Assembly (NCBI GenBank): GCA_964621905.1
Contig: CAZUNG010000004.1
Span: 222,225 to 286,224, forward strand
DNA: 64,000 nt
From: Ruminococcus_G sp964621905
GTDB taxonomy: Bacteria > Bacillota > Clostridia > Lachnospirales > Lachnospiraceae
Reading direction: 5' to 3'
In this document: positions 16,634 to 25,033 of the stretch, in pieces
Numbering within the stretch: position 1 is the stretch's first letter
How the letters are laid out: every line of letters begins with the position of its first letter
Notes under the pieces: model-generated
The model's input: the letters and a program-made list of their open reading frames with translations, nothing else
Told to the model about the DNA's origin: nothing
Databases searched by the model: none
Position numbers and translations under genes: made by a program

Positions 16634-17488
16634 TTAAACTGCATGCAGATTTTTCAGGGAAATATCCATAATCGGAGCAGAATGCGTCAAAGCACCGCTC
16701 GAGATAAAATCAACACCAACCGACAGATACTTTTCGATATTTTCTTTTGTCACATTTCCGGAACACTCTGTCTGCGCACGCCCTTTGATCAGTGCGATTG
16801 CTTCCTTCATCATCTCCGGCGTCATATTATCCAGCATGATAATATCCGCACCGGCATCCGCCGCCTCCCTGACCATATCCAGATTTTCAACTTCCACTTC
16901 GATCTTCCGCACAAACGGAGCATACTCTTTGGCCATTTCAATTGCTTTTTTCACACTTCCAGCCGCACCGATATGATTGTCTTTGAGCAGAATCCCATCG
17001 GAGAGATTGTAGCGGTGATTGCAGCCTCCCCCCACTTTTACTGCATACTTTTCAAAAATTCTCATATTGGGCGTTGTCTTTCTGGTATCCAGAAGCTTTG
17101 TCTTACTCCCTTTTAGCAGCACCGCGATGGAATGCGTGTAGGTAGCGATCCCCGACATTCGCTGCAGGTAGTTGAGTGCCGTACGCTCACCGGACAGCAG
17201 CACGCGGATATCGCCTGTGACCACCGCCATCTTTGTACCGTTTGTTACAGCATCACCGTCTGTTACGAAAGCTTCAATTTTCACCGTATCATCCAGCAGC
17301 TCGAAAACTCTTGCAAAGACACCCATACCTGCCACGATCCCATCCTGTTTGCAGATCAGGTCCACCTGACCGAGGCATGGTTTTCTCATAACCGCATTTG
17401 TCGTGATATCCTCCGATGTGATATCCTCTTTCAGCGCCTGTAAAATCAAATCATCCACATTTAGCTTCATTGTGATTGGATTGTTCAT
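16634..17488 (-). CDS. nadC: Nicotinate-nucleotide pyrophosphorylase (carboxylating)
   Basis: The 284-residue quinolinate phosphoribosyltransferase has GERTALNYLQRMSGIAT, LLDTRKTTPNMRIFEKYAVKVGGGCNHRYNLSDGILLKDNH and IMLDNMTPE, the family's phosphate and quinolinate-binding motifs. It converts quinolinate and PRPP to nicotinate mononucleotide. Its ATG at 17488 lies inside the end of nadB (38-base overlap); an ATG at 17470 is a possible alternative start. Confidence 0.95.
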   Translation of the reverse strand: MNNPITMKLNVDDLILQALKEDITSEDITTNAVMRKPCLGQVDLICKQDGIVAGMGVFARVFELLDDTVKIEAFVTDGDAVTNGTKMAVVTGDIRVLLSGERTALNYLQRMSGIATYTHSIAVLLKGSKTKLLDTRKTTPNMRIFEKYAVKVGGGCNHRYNLSDGILLKDNHIGAAGSVKKAIEMAKEYAPFVRKIEVEVENLDMVREAADAGADIIMLDNMTPEMMKEAIALIKGRAQTECSGNVTKENIEKYLSVGVDFISSGALTHSAPIMDISLKNLHAV

Positions 17489-18776
17489 GTTCCTTTTTCA
17501 TCCTTTCTGTCTCCTTGATGATCGCTTCCCGATATTTTTCTCTGATCATTTCATAATCTGAATACTGCCCCAGATTAACCGTATCACAGATTTCGTTGTT
17601 AACTTTTGCGTCTGCAATCCGTTCCCGGATCTGTCCCGCTGCGCGTTTGGCAAACACAAGACTTTCAAGCAGTGAATTGCTGGCAAGCCTGTTTGCCCCG
17701 TGAACTCCGTTGCAGCTTGTCTCTCCCACAGCATACAACTGCTCCATCGAAGTTCTGCTGTATTGGTCTACATGAATTCCGCCCATAAAGTAGTGCTGCG
17801 CCGGCACCACCGGGATACACTCTTTCGTCACATCATACCCTTCTTCCAGGCAGCGTTTATATATATTTGGAAAATGTGATCTGATTTCCTCTTCCGGAAT
17901 TTTTTCCATGGACAGCCAGACATACGGGGTACCGTCCTTTTCCATCTGCCTGCGGATCGCCGCTGTGAGCAGATCTCTTGGAAGCAGTTCATCGACAAAC
18001 CTCTGATGATGTGCATCGTACAGAACGGCGCCTTCCCCTCTCACGGACTCTGAGATCAAAAATCTCCGGCCGGGCTTCTTGGAATACAAGGTCGTGGGAT
18101 GAATCTGTACATAATCAATATTTTCCAGCTCAATCCCATTTTTGATGGCAATGGCAAGTCCATCCCCTGTCAGATGCGGAAAATTGGTTGAGTGTTCATA
18201 AAGCCCCCCCACACCGCCGCAGGCAAGTACTGTCTCTCTCGCCTCCACCACCATCTGTTCGCCGTCCGGCATCCTGCACACTGCACCATAACAGATATTG
18301 TCCCGACAGACAAGGTCTATCATCGTAACATGCTCCAGTATCGTGATATTGCCGCGTTTTTTGACTTCTGTCAGTAATTTTTTTGTGATCTCTTCTCCCG
18401 TGATGTCCTCATGGAACAAAATTCTCGGTCTGGAATGGCCGCCTTCCCTTGTAAATGCCAGTTCCCCGTTTTCTTTTGCAAAATCCACGCCATAACTGAT
18501 CAGATCACGGATAATCTCCTGTGAAGAACGGATCATAATATCCACTGATTCTTTCCGGTTCTTGTAATGGCCTGCCCGCATTGTGTCCTCGTAATAACTG
18601 TCATAATCAGACTCATTTCTGAGCATGCAGATTCCGCCCTGCGCCAGATAAGAATCACTGTTTTCAACCTCATCTTTTGTGATCATCAGAATTTCTTTCT
18701 GCTTTGGAAGATTCAGCGCACAGAACAGTCCTCCGACACCGGTTCCTACAATTAGTACATCTGTTTTCTTTTTCAT
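17451..18776 (-). CDS. nadB: L-aspartate oxidase
   Basis: The 441-residue flavoprotein starts with an FAD-binding motif (DVLIVGTGVGGLFCAL), has AQGGICM, the active-site segment EGGHSRPRILFHEDITGEEI and ends with the FAD motif YAVGETSCNGVHGANRLASNSLLESLVF. It oxidises aspartate to iminoaspartate, passed to NadA. It is about 90 residues shorter than the E. coli enzyme because the C-terminal helical domain is reduced, a common form in Clostridia. It follows nadA by 14 bases. Confidence 0.95.
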   Translation of the reverse strand: MKKKTDVLIVGTGVGGLFCALNLPKQKEILMITKDEVENSDSYLAQGGICMLRNESDYDSYYEDTMRAGHYKNRKESVDIMIRSSQEIIRDLISYGVDFAKENGELAFTREGGHSRPRILFHEDITGEEITKKLLTEVKKRGNITILEHVTMIDLVCRDNICYGAVCRMPDGEQMVVEARETVLACGGVGGLYEHSTNFPHLTGDGLAIAIKNGIELENIDYVQIHPTTLYSKKPGRRFLISESVRGEGAVLYDAHHQRFVDELLPRDLLTAAIRRQMEKDGTPYVWLSMEKIPEEEIRSHFPNIYKRCLEEGYDVTKECIPVVPAQHYFMGGIHVDQYSRTSMEQLYAVGETSCNGVHGANRLASNSLLESLVFAKRAAGQIRERIADAKVNNEICDTVNLGQYSDYEMIREKYREAIIKETERMKKEHEQSNHNEAKCG

Positions 18777-18790
18777 TTTCCTTACCTTCT

Positions 18791-19702
18791 TTATCTGGCC
18801 AGCTGAAGCATACGCACCAGCGGTTCATTTGATTTCACACGCATGGTTTCCTCAAGCACAACTTCATTCTCCCCTGTTTTCAGAACATGAAGCACCTTCT
18901 CCGGGGAAATTTTCTTCATATTCGGGCAGTACTGGCGATGTCCGACGGAATAAAATTTTTTATCCGAATTTTTCTGTTTCAGTTCGTAAAGAACCCCCAT
19001 CTCAGTGCATATGATAAATTCTTTGGCATCGCTCTTCGTCGCATAGTCGATAATGCCAGATGTACTCCCAATGTAGTCCGCCTCATTCAGAATCTCCAGT
19101 TTACACTCCGGATGGACGAGAACTTTCGCTTCCGGTTTGGCCTCTTTTGCTTTTTTCACATTCTCCAGTGAAATGCTGGTATGTACATGGCAAAAACCGT
19201 CATTGAAAATGAATTCTTTCTCCGGAACTTTTGATGCGATATACCGTCCCAGATTCTCATCCGGTATAAAATAGATCCGTCGGTTCGGAAGTGCTTTTAC
19301 AATCTTCAGCGCATTGGATGAGGTCACACAAACATCGGAATGTGCTTTCAGTTCCGCCGTTGAATTAACGTAACAGACAACCGCTACATCCTCATACTCT
19401 TCTTTCACTTTCTTTATCTTATCAATATCTGCCATATGTGCCATCGGGCAGTCGGCCGCCGCATCCGGCATCAGCACTGTCTTTTCCGGATTCAGGATCT
19501 TTGCACTCTCGCCCATGAAAGAAACACCGCAGAATACGATAGTCTTCTGTGACACCTCTGTCGCAAGCTTTGCCAGATAATAAGAATCCCCTATATAATC
19601 CGCAAGCTCCTGTACTTCATCATTCACATAATAGTGGGCTAAGATCACAGCATCTTTCTGCTGCTTCAATGCCCGTATTTCCTCAATCATCTGACTCATC
19701 AT
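18791..19702 (-). CDS. nadA: Quinolinate synthase
   Basis: The 303-residue protein has the NadA start (LKQQKDAVILAHYYVNDEVQELADYIGDSYYLAK) and conserved Cys residues for the [4Fe-4S] cluster in VVCYVNSTAELKAHSDVCVTSSNA, HPECKLEI and YCPNMKKI. It condenses iminoaspartate with dihydroxyacetone phosphate to quinolinate; the cluster is oxygen-sensitive, fitting an anaerobe. It is the first gene of the nad operon behind the promoter at 19730-19758. Confidence 0.95.
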   Translation of the reverse strand: MMSQMIEEIRALKQQKDAVILAHYYVNDEVQELADYIGDSYYLAKLATEVSQKTIVFCGVSFMGESAKILNPEKTVLMPDAAADCPMAHMADIDKIKKVKEEYEDVAVVCYVNSTAELKAHSDVCVTSSNALKIVKALPNRRIYFIPDENLGRYIASKVPEKEFIFNDGFCHVHTSISLENVKKAKEAKPEAKVLVHPECKLEILNEADYIGSTSGIIDYATKSDAKEFIICTEMGVLYELKQKNSDKKFYSVGHRQYCPNMKKISPEKVLHVLKTGENEVVLEETMRVKSNEPLVRMLQLAR

Positions 19703-19729
19703 CAGTTCCTCCTTGACATATTGCTGTTC

Positions 19730-19758
19730 ATTATAGCATGCGTCATTACATCTGACAA
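19730..19758 (-). promoter_or_regulatory. Promoter of the nad operon
   Basis: On the minus strand TTGTCA (19753-19758) and TATAAT (19730-19735) are 17 bases apart. The -35 region lies within CTGACAAGACAG on the plus strand, a partly symmetric element that could be the NiaR site; this last point is a guess. Confidence 0.65.
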
Positions 19759-19789
19759 GACAGTTGTTGTATTTACTGTAAATTTGTAA

Positions 19790-19838
19790 AAAAAATATGT
19801 ACAGACAACTCTCTGCCGAGAGTTTCTGTACATATTTT
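19790..19838 (-). terminator. Terminator of the Liv binding-protein gene
   Basis: A long inverted repeat (AAAAATATGTACAGA... and the mirrored TCTGTACATATTTTT, with CTCTCTGCCGAGAG at the tip) carries A and T runs on its flanks. It can act in both directions and isolates the binding-protein gene from nadA. Confidence 0.8.
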
Positions 19839-19877
19839 TAGCACGGCATCTGCATACCGCCGTTATCATCCGTCAAA

Positions 19878-21065
19878 TTACAGCTCTTTGTATTCTCCAT
19901 TTTCAATCTGAAGTACCATCGGAGCTTTTTCCGGCTCACCGTCAGCTGTCCATGCCATCTCTTTTGCTGTCACACCGCTGAATGTGATCTCCGTCATCAC
20001 TGCTTTCACTGCATCACAGATATCAGATGCGCTCATATCAGCAGTCACTTCCGCTTTTTCCATTGCCTCTTTCATGATGTAGACGCCATCATAAGCATCC
20101 GCAGCAAACTGGTTAGGCTTTTCACCGTACGCCTCTTCAAATGCTGTCACAAATGTCTTGATCGTCTCATCCTCTGAAGTTGCGCAGAACGGTGCCAGGA
20201 ACATTGCTCCCTCTGCCAGGGATGCGTCAAATCCTTCCACGTCAAGGATTCCGTCTAATCCGTCACAGCTGAAGAAAATCGGGCTGAAGCTCATGCTCTT
20301 CGCCTGTTTCAGTACCAGAGATGCTTCCTGATAGTAGAATGGCAGGAATACCAGTTCAGCGCCGGAATCTTTTGCTTTCTTAATCTGTACAGAGAAATCT
20401 GTCTTGTTGTCGGCCGTAAATGCTTCCGCTGCCACAATCTCCAGCCCCTGTGTCTTGGCTTCCGCTACAAATGCCTGATAGATTCCTGAAGAGTACGTAT
20501 CAGAGCTGTCATAGATAACAGCAATCTTGGTAGCCAGCTGGTTATCTGCAATATATTTTGCAGAAGCTACACCCTGATTCGGGTCAGAGAAACACACACG
20601 GAACGCATTGTCATACTGCACACATTCCACAGCTGTACCTGATGGTGTCAGCTGGAAGATATTGTCTTTCTGTGACTCTTCCGCCACTGCGATACACGGT
20701 ACAGATGTTACGGCGCCGAGCAGTGCCTGCATTCCCCAGTCTTTCAGCGTATTGTAGGCATTCACCGCTTTCTCGGCATCATGCTCATCATCCTGAAAGT
20801 TCAGTTCAATCTGTGTGCCATTGATTCCACCGGCTTCATTGATCTCCTTGACAGCCATTTCTGCACCGTTTTTAACAGCCTGTCCATATACGGCAGCACC
20901 GCCTGTCGTTGGCCCGATTGCACCGATTTTGATCACGGAACCACTTTCAGCTTTGGCATCTTCTTTACTGTCAGATGATTCCTTTTTTCCACATGCTGCG
21001 AGACTTGAAACAGTTAACGCAGCAATTAAAGCAAGACTAACAAATTTCTTGATATTCTTCATCAC
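19878..21065 (-). CDS. Branched-chain amino acid ABC transporter substrate-binding lipoprotein
   Basis: The 395-residue protein has a signal peptide with lipobox (SSLAACGKK) and the periplasmic-binding type 1 fold of the LivJ/LivK family (IKIGAIGPTTGGAAVYGQAVKNGAEMAVKEINEAGGI, then FADAYDGVYIM equivalents near the C-terminus). Attached to the membrane, it delivers substrate to LivHM. It is monocistronic, with its own promoter and terminator, and separated from livHMGF by the nad operon. Confidence 0.92.
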   Translation of the reverse strand: MMKNIKKFVSLALIAALTVSSLAACGKKESSDSKEDAKAESGSVIKIGAIGPTTGGAAVYGQAVKNGAEMAVKEINEAGGINGTQIELNFQDDEHDAEKAVNAYNTLKDWGMQALLGAVTSVPCIAVAEESQKDNIFQLTPSGTAVECVQYDNAFRVCFSDPNQGVASAKYIADNQLATKIAVIYDSSDTYSSGIYQAFVAEAKTQGLEIVAAEAFTADNKTDFSVQIKKAKDSGAELVFLPFYYQEASLVLKQAKSMSFSPIFFSCDGLDGILDVEGFDASLAEGAMFLAPFCATSEDETIKTFVTAFEEAYGEKPNQFAADAYDGVYIMKEAMEKAEVTADMSASDICDAVKAVMTEITFSGVTAKEMAWTADGEPEKAPMVLQIENGEYKEL

Positions 21066-21098
21066 TTGCCCCTCCTATAAGATTTATCGTTCTGAAAT

Positions 21099-21127
21099 AT
21101 GATACTCTCTGGTCTTTGCTTTGTCAA
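21099..21127 (-). promoter_or_regulatory. Sigma-A promoter of the Liv binding-protein gene
   Basis: On the minus strand TTGACA (21122-21127) and TATCAT (21099-21104) are 17 bases apart. Confidence 0.7.
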
Positions 21128-21144
21128 TCAACTTTTTATATTTC

Positions 21145-21173
21145 TTGACACAATACAGCGTCACTTCTATTAT
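21145..21173 (+). promoter_or_regulatory. Sigma-A promoter of the MATE-phosphopantetheinyl transferase pair
   Basis: TTGACA (21145-21150) and TATTAT (21168-21173) are 17 bases apart, about 40 bases before the MATE start codon. The -35 hexamers of this and the divergent promoter lie 20 bases apart. Confidence 0.7.
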
Positions 21174-21214
21174 TATAGGTAATACAGAATTTTTAATGGG
21201 GAGGAACGCTACCA

Positions 21215-22564
21215 ATGAGTAAATTCGAAACTAACCTGTCAGAGGGGAATGTCGCCACGCAGCTGATCAAATTTTCCCTTCCGTTTCTTGTGTCCAATCT
21301 CATACAGTCACTCTACAATGTCGCTGATATGCTGATTGTCGGAAACTTCAGCGGCACAAACAGCCTGTCCGGAGTCAATATCGGAGGACAGATCACGTTT
21401 GTCCTTACCAACATCATCGTAGGGCTCTGTACCGGAGGTACTGTTCTGATTGCACAGTATCTCGGGGCGAACAAACGTGAGAACATGAAGAAGGTAACCG
21501 CAACGCTGATGACCACTCTGCTGATTGGAGCCGTCATCATCACCGCGGCTATGCTGCTTTTAAAAATTCCGCTGCTTCGTCTGATGCAGACACCCGCGGA
21601 ATCTTTTCCGGAGGCAAACCGTTATCTGACGGTAACTGTCAGCGGTATCCTCTTTATCTTCGGATATAATGCATTCAGCGCGATCCTGCGCGGTATGGGT
21701 GACAGCAAACGCCCTTTTTATTTCGTACTGATCGCATGCATTACAAATATTGTGATGGACCTTCTGCTGGTCGGCGTCTTCCATCTCGGTGCATTCGGCG
21801 CTGCCGTCGCCACAGTCTTCTCACAGGCACTCAGCATGGTCCTGTGTATGGTCTACCTGATACGGAACAATTTTATCTTTGATTTCAGACCATCCTCTTT
21901 CAGAATAGACCGTTTCAGTCTGGCGAAGATTTTCCAGATTGGTCTTCCAAGTGCAGTGCAGAACGGCATTACCGGCTTTTCCTTTATGATCATTACGACA
22001 CTCGCCAATGTCATCGGCGGTGTGGAGGCTTCTGCCGCTGTAGGCGTCGTCTCCAAATTCAACGGATTCGCCATTATGCCTGCAGTTGCGATGGGAGCTT
22101 CCATCTCTACCATGTGCGCACAGAACATCGGAGCCAACCGCTGGGACCGCGCACTGAAAGCCTGTAAGATCGGAACCGGTATCGCAGCCGCTGTCAGTTT
22201 TGTCATTTTTGTGCTGGCGGAACTTTTTCCCGCTCAGATTTTGTCGATGTTTGATCATAACCCCGACATGATCGCATACGGTATCACCTATATACGGCCG
22301 TTCGCACTGGATTACCTGATTGTTCCGTTCTGTTTCTGCATCAACGGTCTGTATATCGCATCCGGTCACACGACCTTCTCACTGATCAACAGTATGATGT
22401 CCGCCCTGCTGCTTCGGATACCTGCATGCATCCTGATCTCAACCGTCTTCGGGCTCGGAATTGCGGGAGTCGGCATCGGTGCACCGATCGCATCGGCAGG
22501 CTCGCTTCTTCTGATCATATGGTTTTATTTCAGCGGAAAATGGAAGGAAAATCTGGCACAATGA
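21215..22564 (+). CDS. MATE-family multidrug efflux transporter
   Basis: The 449-residue protein has about 12 membrane segments and two MatE repeats: KFSLPFLVSNLIQSLYNVADMLIVGNFSG starts the first and GLPSAVQNGITGFSFMIITTLANVIGG the second. Such transporters export cationic drugs or natural products using Na+ or H+. Ribosome site GGGGAGG precedes the ATG. Its stop overlaps the start of the phosphopantetheinyl transferase gene (ATGA). Confidence 0.9.
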   Translation: MSKFETNLSEGNVATQLIKFSLPFLVSNLIQSLYNVADMLIVGNFSGTNSLSGVNIGGQITFVLTNIIVGLCTGGTVLIAQYLGANKRENMKKVTATLMTTLLIGAVIITAAMLLLKIPLLRLMQTPAESFPEANRYLTVTVSGILFIFGYNAFSAILRGMGDSKRPFYFVLIACITNIVMDLLLVGVFHLGAFGAAVATVFSQALSMVLCMVYLIRNNFIFDFRPSSFRIDRFSLAKIFQIGLPSAVQNGITGFSFMIITTLANVIGGVEASAAVGVVSKFNGFAIMPAVAMGASISTMCAQNIGANRWDRALKACKIGTGIAAAVSFVIFVLAELFPAQILSMFDHNPDMIAYGITYIRPFALDYLIVPFCFCINGLYIASGHTTFSLINSMMSALLLRIPACILISTVFGLGIAGVGIGAPIASAGSLLLIIWFYFSGKWKENLAQ

Positions 22565-23199
22565 TCTATCTTTTCGATGAGTTACAGACGTTTACAGATG
22601 CTGTCCGTATGGAGACCTATCCATACCTCCCCGAACAACGCCTGAAGAAAATCAGCAGCTATCGTTTTGCACGTGACCGGGATCTCGGAATCATTGCATA
22701 TCTTTTGCTGCGCCATGCTCTGAAACAGAAATATGGCATTGACGAAGCCGTTACATTCGATTATGGCCCCCACGGGAAACCCTGTCTGAAAAAATATCCC
22801 AGGATACATTTCAGCATATCACACTGCCGCGAAGGCGCACTCTGTGCCGTTTCCGATTCGCCGGTCGGTGCCGATATCCAGGAAATCGAAACTTCCTATG
22901 CAAAAGTTATGCAGCGCGTCATGTGTGAGTCCGAGATTTCTGCAATCACAGAGAGCGCTTCACCTGATATTGCATTTACCACATTCTGGGTCCTAAAAGA
23001 ATGTTACATCAAATACCGCGGAACCGGATTATCCGAAGAACTGCGGCTTCTGGACTTTTCGCAGGCGGTCAAGAATCACCATTTTCGGGACTGCTTCTGT
23101 TATCATAATCATACCTCGCGCTACTGTTATTCATACTGTACCTCTGCCAGGGAAGAACCGGAGGCAATCCGCCTGAGGGCAGAACAGTTGTTGTTGTGA
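22561..23199 (+). CDS. 4'-phosphopantetheinyl transferase, Sfp-type
   Basis: The 212-residue protein has the family metal and CoA-binding signature: PVGADIQEI (the GxDI Asp) and FWVLKECYIKYRGTGL (W-x-x-KE-x-x-K). It moves the phosphopantetheine arm of CoA onto a carrier protein. Size and motifs fit the Sfp group, which serves peptide or polyketide synthases as well as fatty-acid carriers. The ATG at 22561 overlaps the MATE stop, so I reject an upstream start. No carrier-protein or synthase gene is nearby. Confidence 0.85.
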   Translation: MIYLFDELQTFTDAVRMETYPYLPEQRLKKISSYRFARDRDLGIIAYLLLRHALKQKYGIDEAVTFDYGPHGKPCLKKYPRIHFSISHCREGALCAVSDSPVGADIQEIETSYAKVMQRVMCESEISAITESASPDIAFTTFWVLKECYIKYRGTGLSEELRLLDFSQAVKNHHFRDCFCYHNHTSRYCYSYCTSAREEPEAIRLRAEQLLL

Positions 23200-23219
23200 C
23201 AAGTGTTTCCCATATCAAA

Positions 23220-23267
23220 AGAACTGCCATACCGCATTGGTCATACAGTATGGCAGTTCTGTCTTTT
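23220..23267. terminator. Bidirectional terminator
   Basis: Arms of 13 bases AGAACTGCCATAC (23220-23232) and GTATGGCAGTTCT (23248-23260) are followed by GTCTTTTTATT on the plus strand and by an A-rich flank on the other side. It lies between the convergent transferase and cupin genes. Confidence 0.85.
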
Positions 23268-23608
23268 TATTCATAATAAATCAGGGCCATCAGATCCAGC
23301 GGCTCGTCCGAATCATTTTCAATGGAATGTGATTCATTAAAATTGATCACACAGACATCACCCGGCCCAACTTCTGTCCTGGTTCCGTCATTGTCCTCAA
23401 ATACGCCATGGCCGCTTAAAATATAATACGGCTCCGTATTTCCCACGTGCTGATGACGGCCGATACTGCTGTGCGGCATCACCCGCAGCATCGCATACAT
23501 TCTGCCGTGACCGTTCAGCTCTTCCTCCGAGACAAGATGATGAAATTCTACACTTCCGTTTCCGCCGCGCAGTCCTTCTTTTACTTCCACCTTCGGTTTT
23601 CTTACCAT
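23267..23608 (-). CDS. Single-domain cupin protein
   Basis: The 113-residue protein has both cupin motifs: GRHQHVGNTEPYYILSGHG (H-x-H ... E) and GDVCVINFNESHSIEN (second His). These residues bind a metal in a small beta-barrel. The function is not fixed by sequence; such proteins may be sugar isomerases, dioxygenases or binding proteins. It lies 66 bases downstream of a MATE gene on the same strand. Confidence 0.85.
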   Translation of the reverse strand: MVRKPKVEVKEGLRGGNGSVEFHHLVSEEELNGHGRMYAMLRVMPHSSIGRHQHVGNTEPYYILSGHGVFEDNDGTRTEVGPGDVCVINFNESHSIENDSDEPLDLMALIYYE

Positions 23609-23674
23609 ATCGCTACCTCCTGTTGTCTTTTTTTCATTTTACAACAGACCACAGCATTCGTAAATACCGGATTC

Positions 23675-25033
23675 TCAGACCATCCGTATCTGTTTCCATT
23701 TTCCCTTTTTGTAACGCACACCAAATGCAGCTGTCCGGAACACCCAGTCAACCACCATGGCCACCCAGACACCGATCGCTCCCCAGCCCAGATACTGTCC
23801 CAGTATCACGCTGAATACCAGACGGAACGTGACCATCGAAAAAATAGAAATAAACATCGTATATTTCACATCACCGGAAGCCCGCAGCGCATGCGCGACC
23901 GTAAACGACAGCGGCCACAGAAAGGTGCCGACTCCGTCATGGATCCACACCAGAACAAACGCGCAGTGGTATGCCTCCTCCGAGAGCGAATAGACATTCA
24001 GGATCCAGGGCAGACACGCAAGCAGCACAACATTCAGACAGGCAAGCATGGCATAGGTGATCTTCAGCAGCTTCTTCAGGTAATACTGTGCCTGCGCACT
24101 GTCTCCAGCCCCCATGCACCTTCCGATCACGGTAATCACCGCCAGATTGATCGCGTGACCCGGCAGTAGACCGAGATTGTCCAGATTATTGGCCACCGCA
24201 TTGGCAGCAATCTGAGCTGTGCCAAACCCCGCGATGATACTGACGACCAGTACACGGCCGAGCTGAAACAGGCCATTCTCAACACCGCTCGGGACAGCTA
24301 TATACAAGATCTTCTTCATCAGTTTCGGCGCCGGTTTCATTACAGATGCAATCCGGATATAAATCATATTTTCGGTGCTGCGCACCTGATACAGCAGGAT
24401 TCCTGCAGCAAATATTCTGGAAATCGTCGATGCAATCGCGGCTCCCGCAGCTCCCATGTGCAGTCCGTAGATCAGCAGAGTATCGCCGATAATATTGACG
24501 GCATTCATCAAAAACGCCGCCTGCATGGAAATCTTGGAGTTCCCCATGGATCGGAATAACGCGGCACAGCAGTTGAAAATCGCCAGGAATGGAAATCCCA
24601 GTGCAGTGTAGATGAGATATGTCAGTGCATTCTGCATGACATCGTCTGCGATATCTCCATAGATCAGCCCGATCAGCGGCCTTTTAAAGATCAGCATCAC
24701 CGCCATGATCACAACGGAAATCACCAGTGCGATGAGCAGCAGCTGGTTGGCTGCTTCACATGCCGTCTCCCGCTTTTTCTTTCCAATATACTGCGAGACA
24801 ATGACTGCTCCCCCTGTTGCCAGAGCCGCAAAGATGCTGTTTAAGAGATTCACAACCATATCAACGAGTGATACACCGGAAATCGCCGCCTCACCTGCAA
24901 GAGAAACCATTGTCGTATCAACCATCCCCACCGCCACAGACAGAATCTGCTCCACAATCAGGGGAATGATCAGCTTTTTAAGATCTTTATTTGAAAATAA
25001 CATACACCTCAGACTATCCTCATTCTCTTCCAT
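23675..25033 (-). CDS. MATE-family efflux transporter (second tandem copy)
   Basis: The 452-residue protein has 12 membrane segments and two MatE repeats. It is a close paralogue of the next gene, sharing long blocks such as FSNKDL.KLIIPLI.EQIL, LQLGRVLVVSIIAGFGTAQ-like cores and the C-terminal KKGKW end. Its start lies within the end of the neighbour (25-base overlap). The ATG at 25003 (MLFSNKDL) matches the neighbour's start and is an alternative. Tandem duplication is the likely origin. Confidence 0.88.
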   Translation of the reverse strand: MEENEDSLRCMLFSNKDLKKLIIPLIVEQILSVAVGMVDTTMVSLAGEAAISGVSLVDMVVNLLNSIFAALATGGAVIVSQYIGKKKRETACEAANQLLLIALVISVVIMAVMLIFKRPLIGLIYGDIADDVMQNALTYLIYTALGFPFLAIFNCCAALFRSMGNSKISMQAAFLMNAVNIIGDTLLIYGLHMGAAGAAIASTISRIFAAGILLYQVRSTENMIYIRIASVMKPAPKLMKKILYIAVPSGVENGLFQLGRVLVVSIIAGFGTAQIAANAVANNLDNLGLLPGHAINLAVITVIGRCMGAGDSAQAQYYLKKLLKITYAMLACLNVVLLACLPWILNVYSLSEEAYHCAFVLVWIHDGVGTFLWPLSFTVAHALRASGDVKYTMFISIFSMVTFRLVFSVILGQYLGWGAIGVWVAMVVDWVFRTAAFGVRYKKGKWKQIRMV

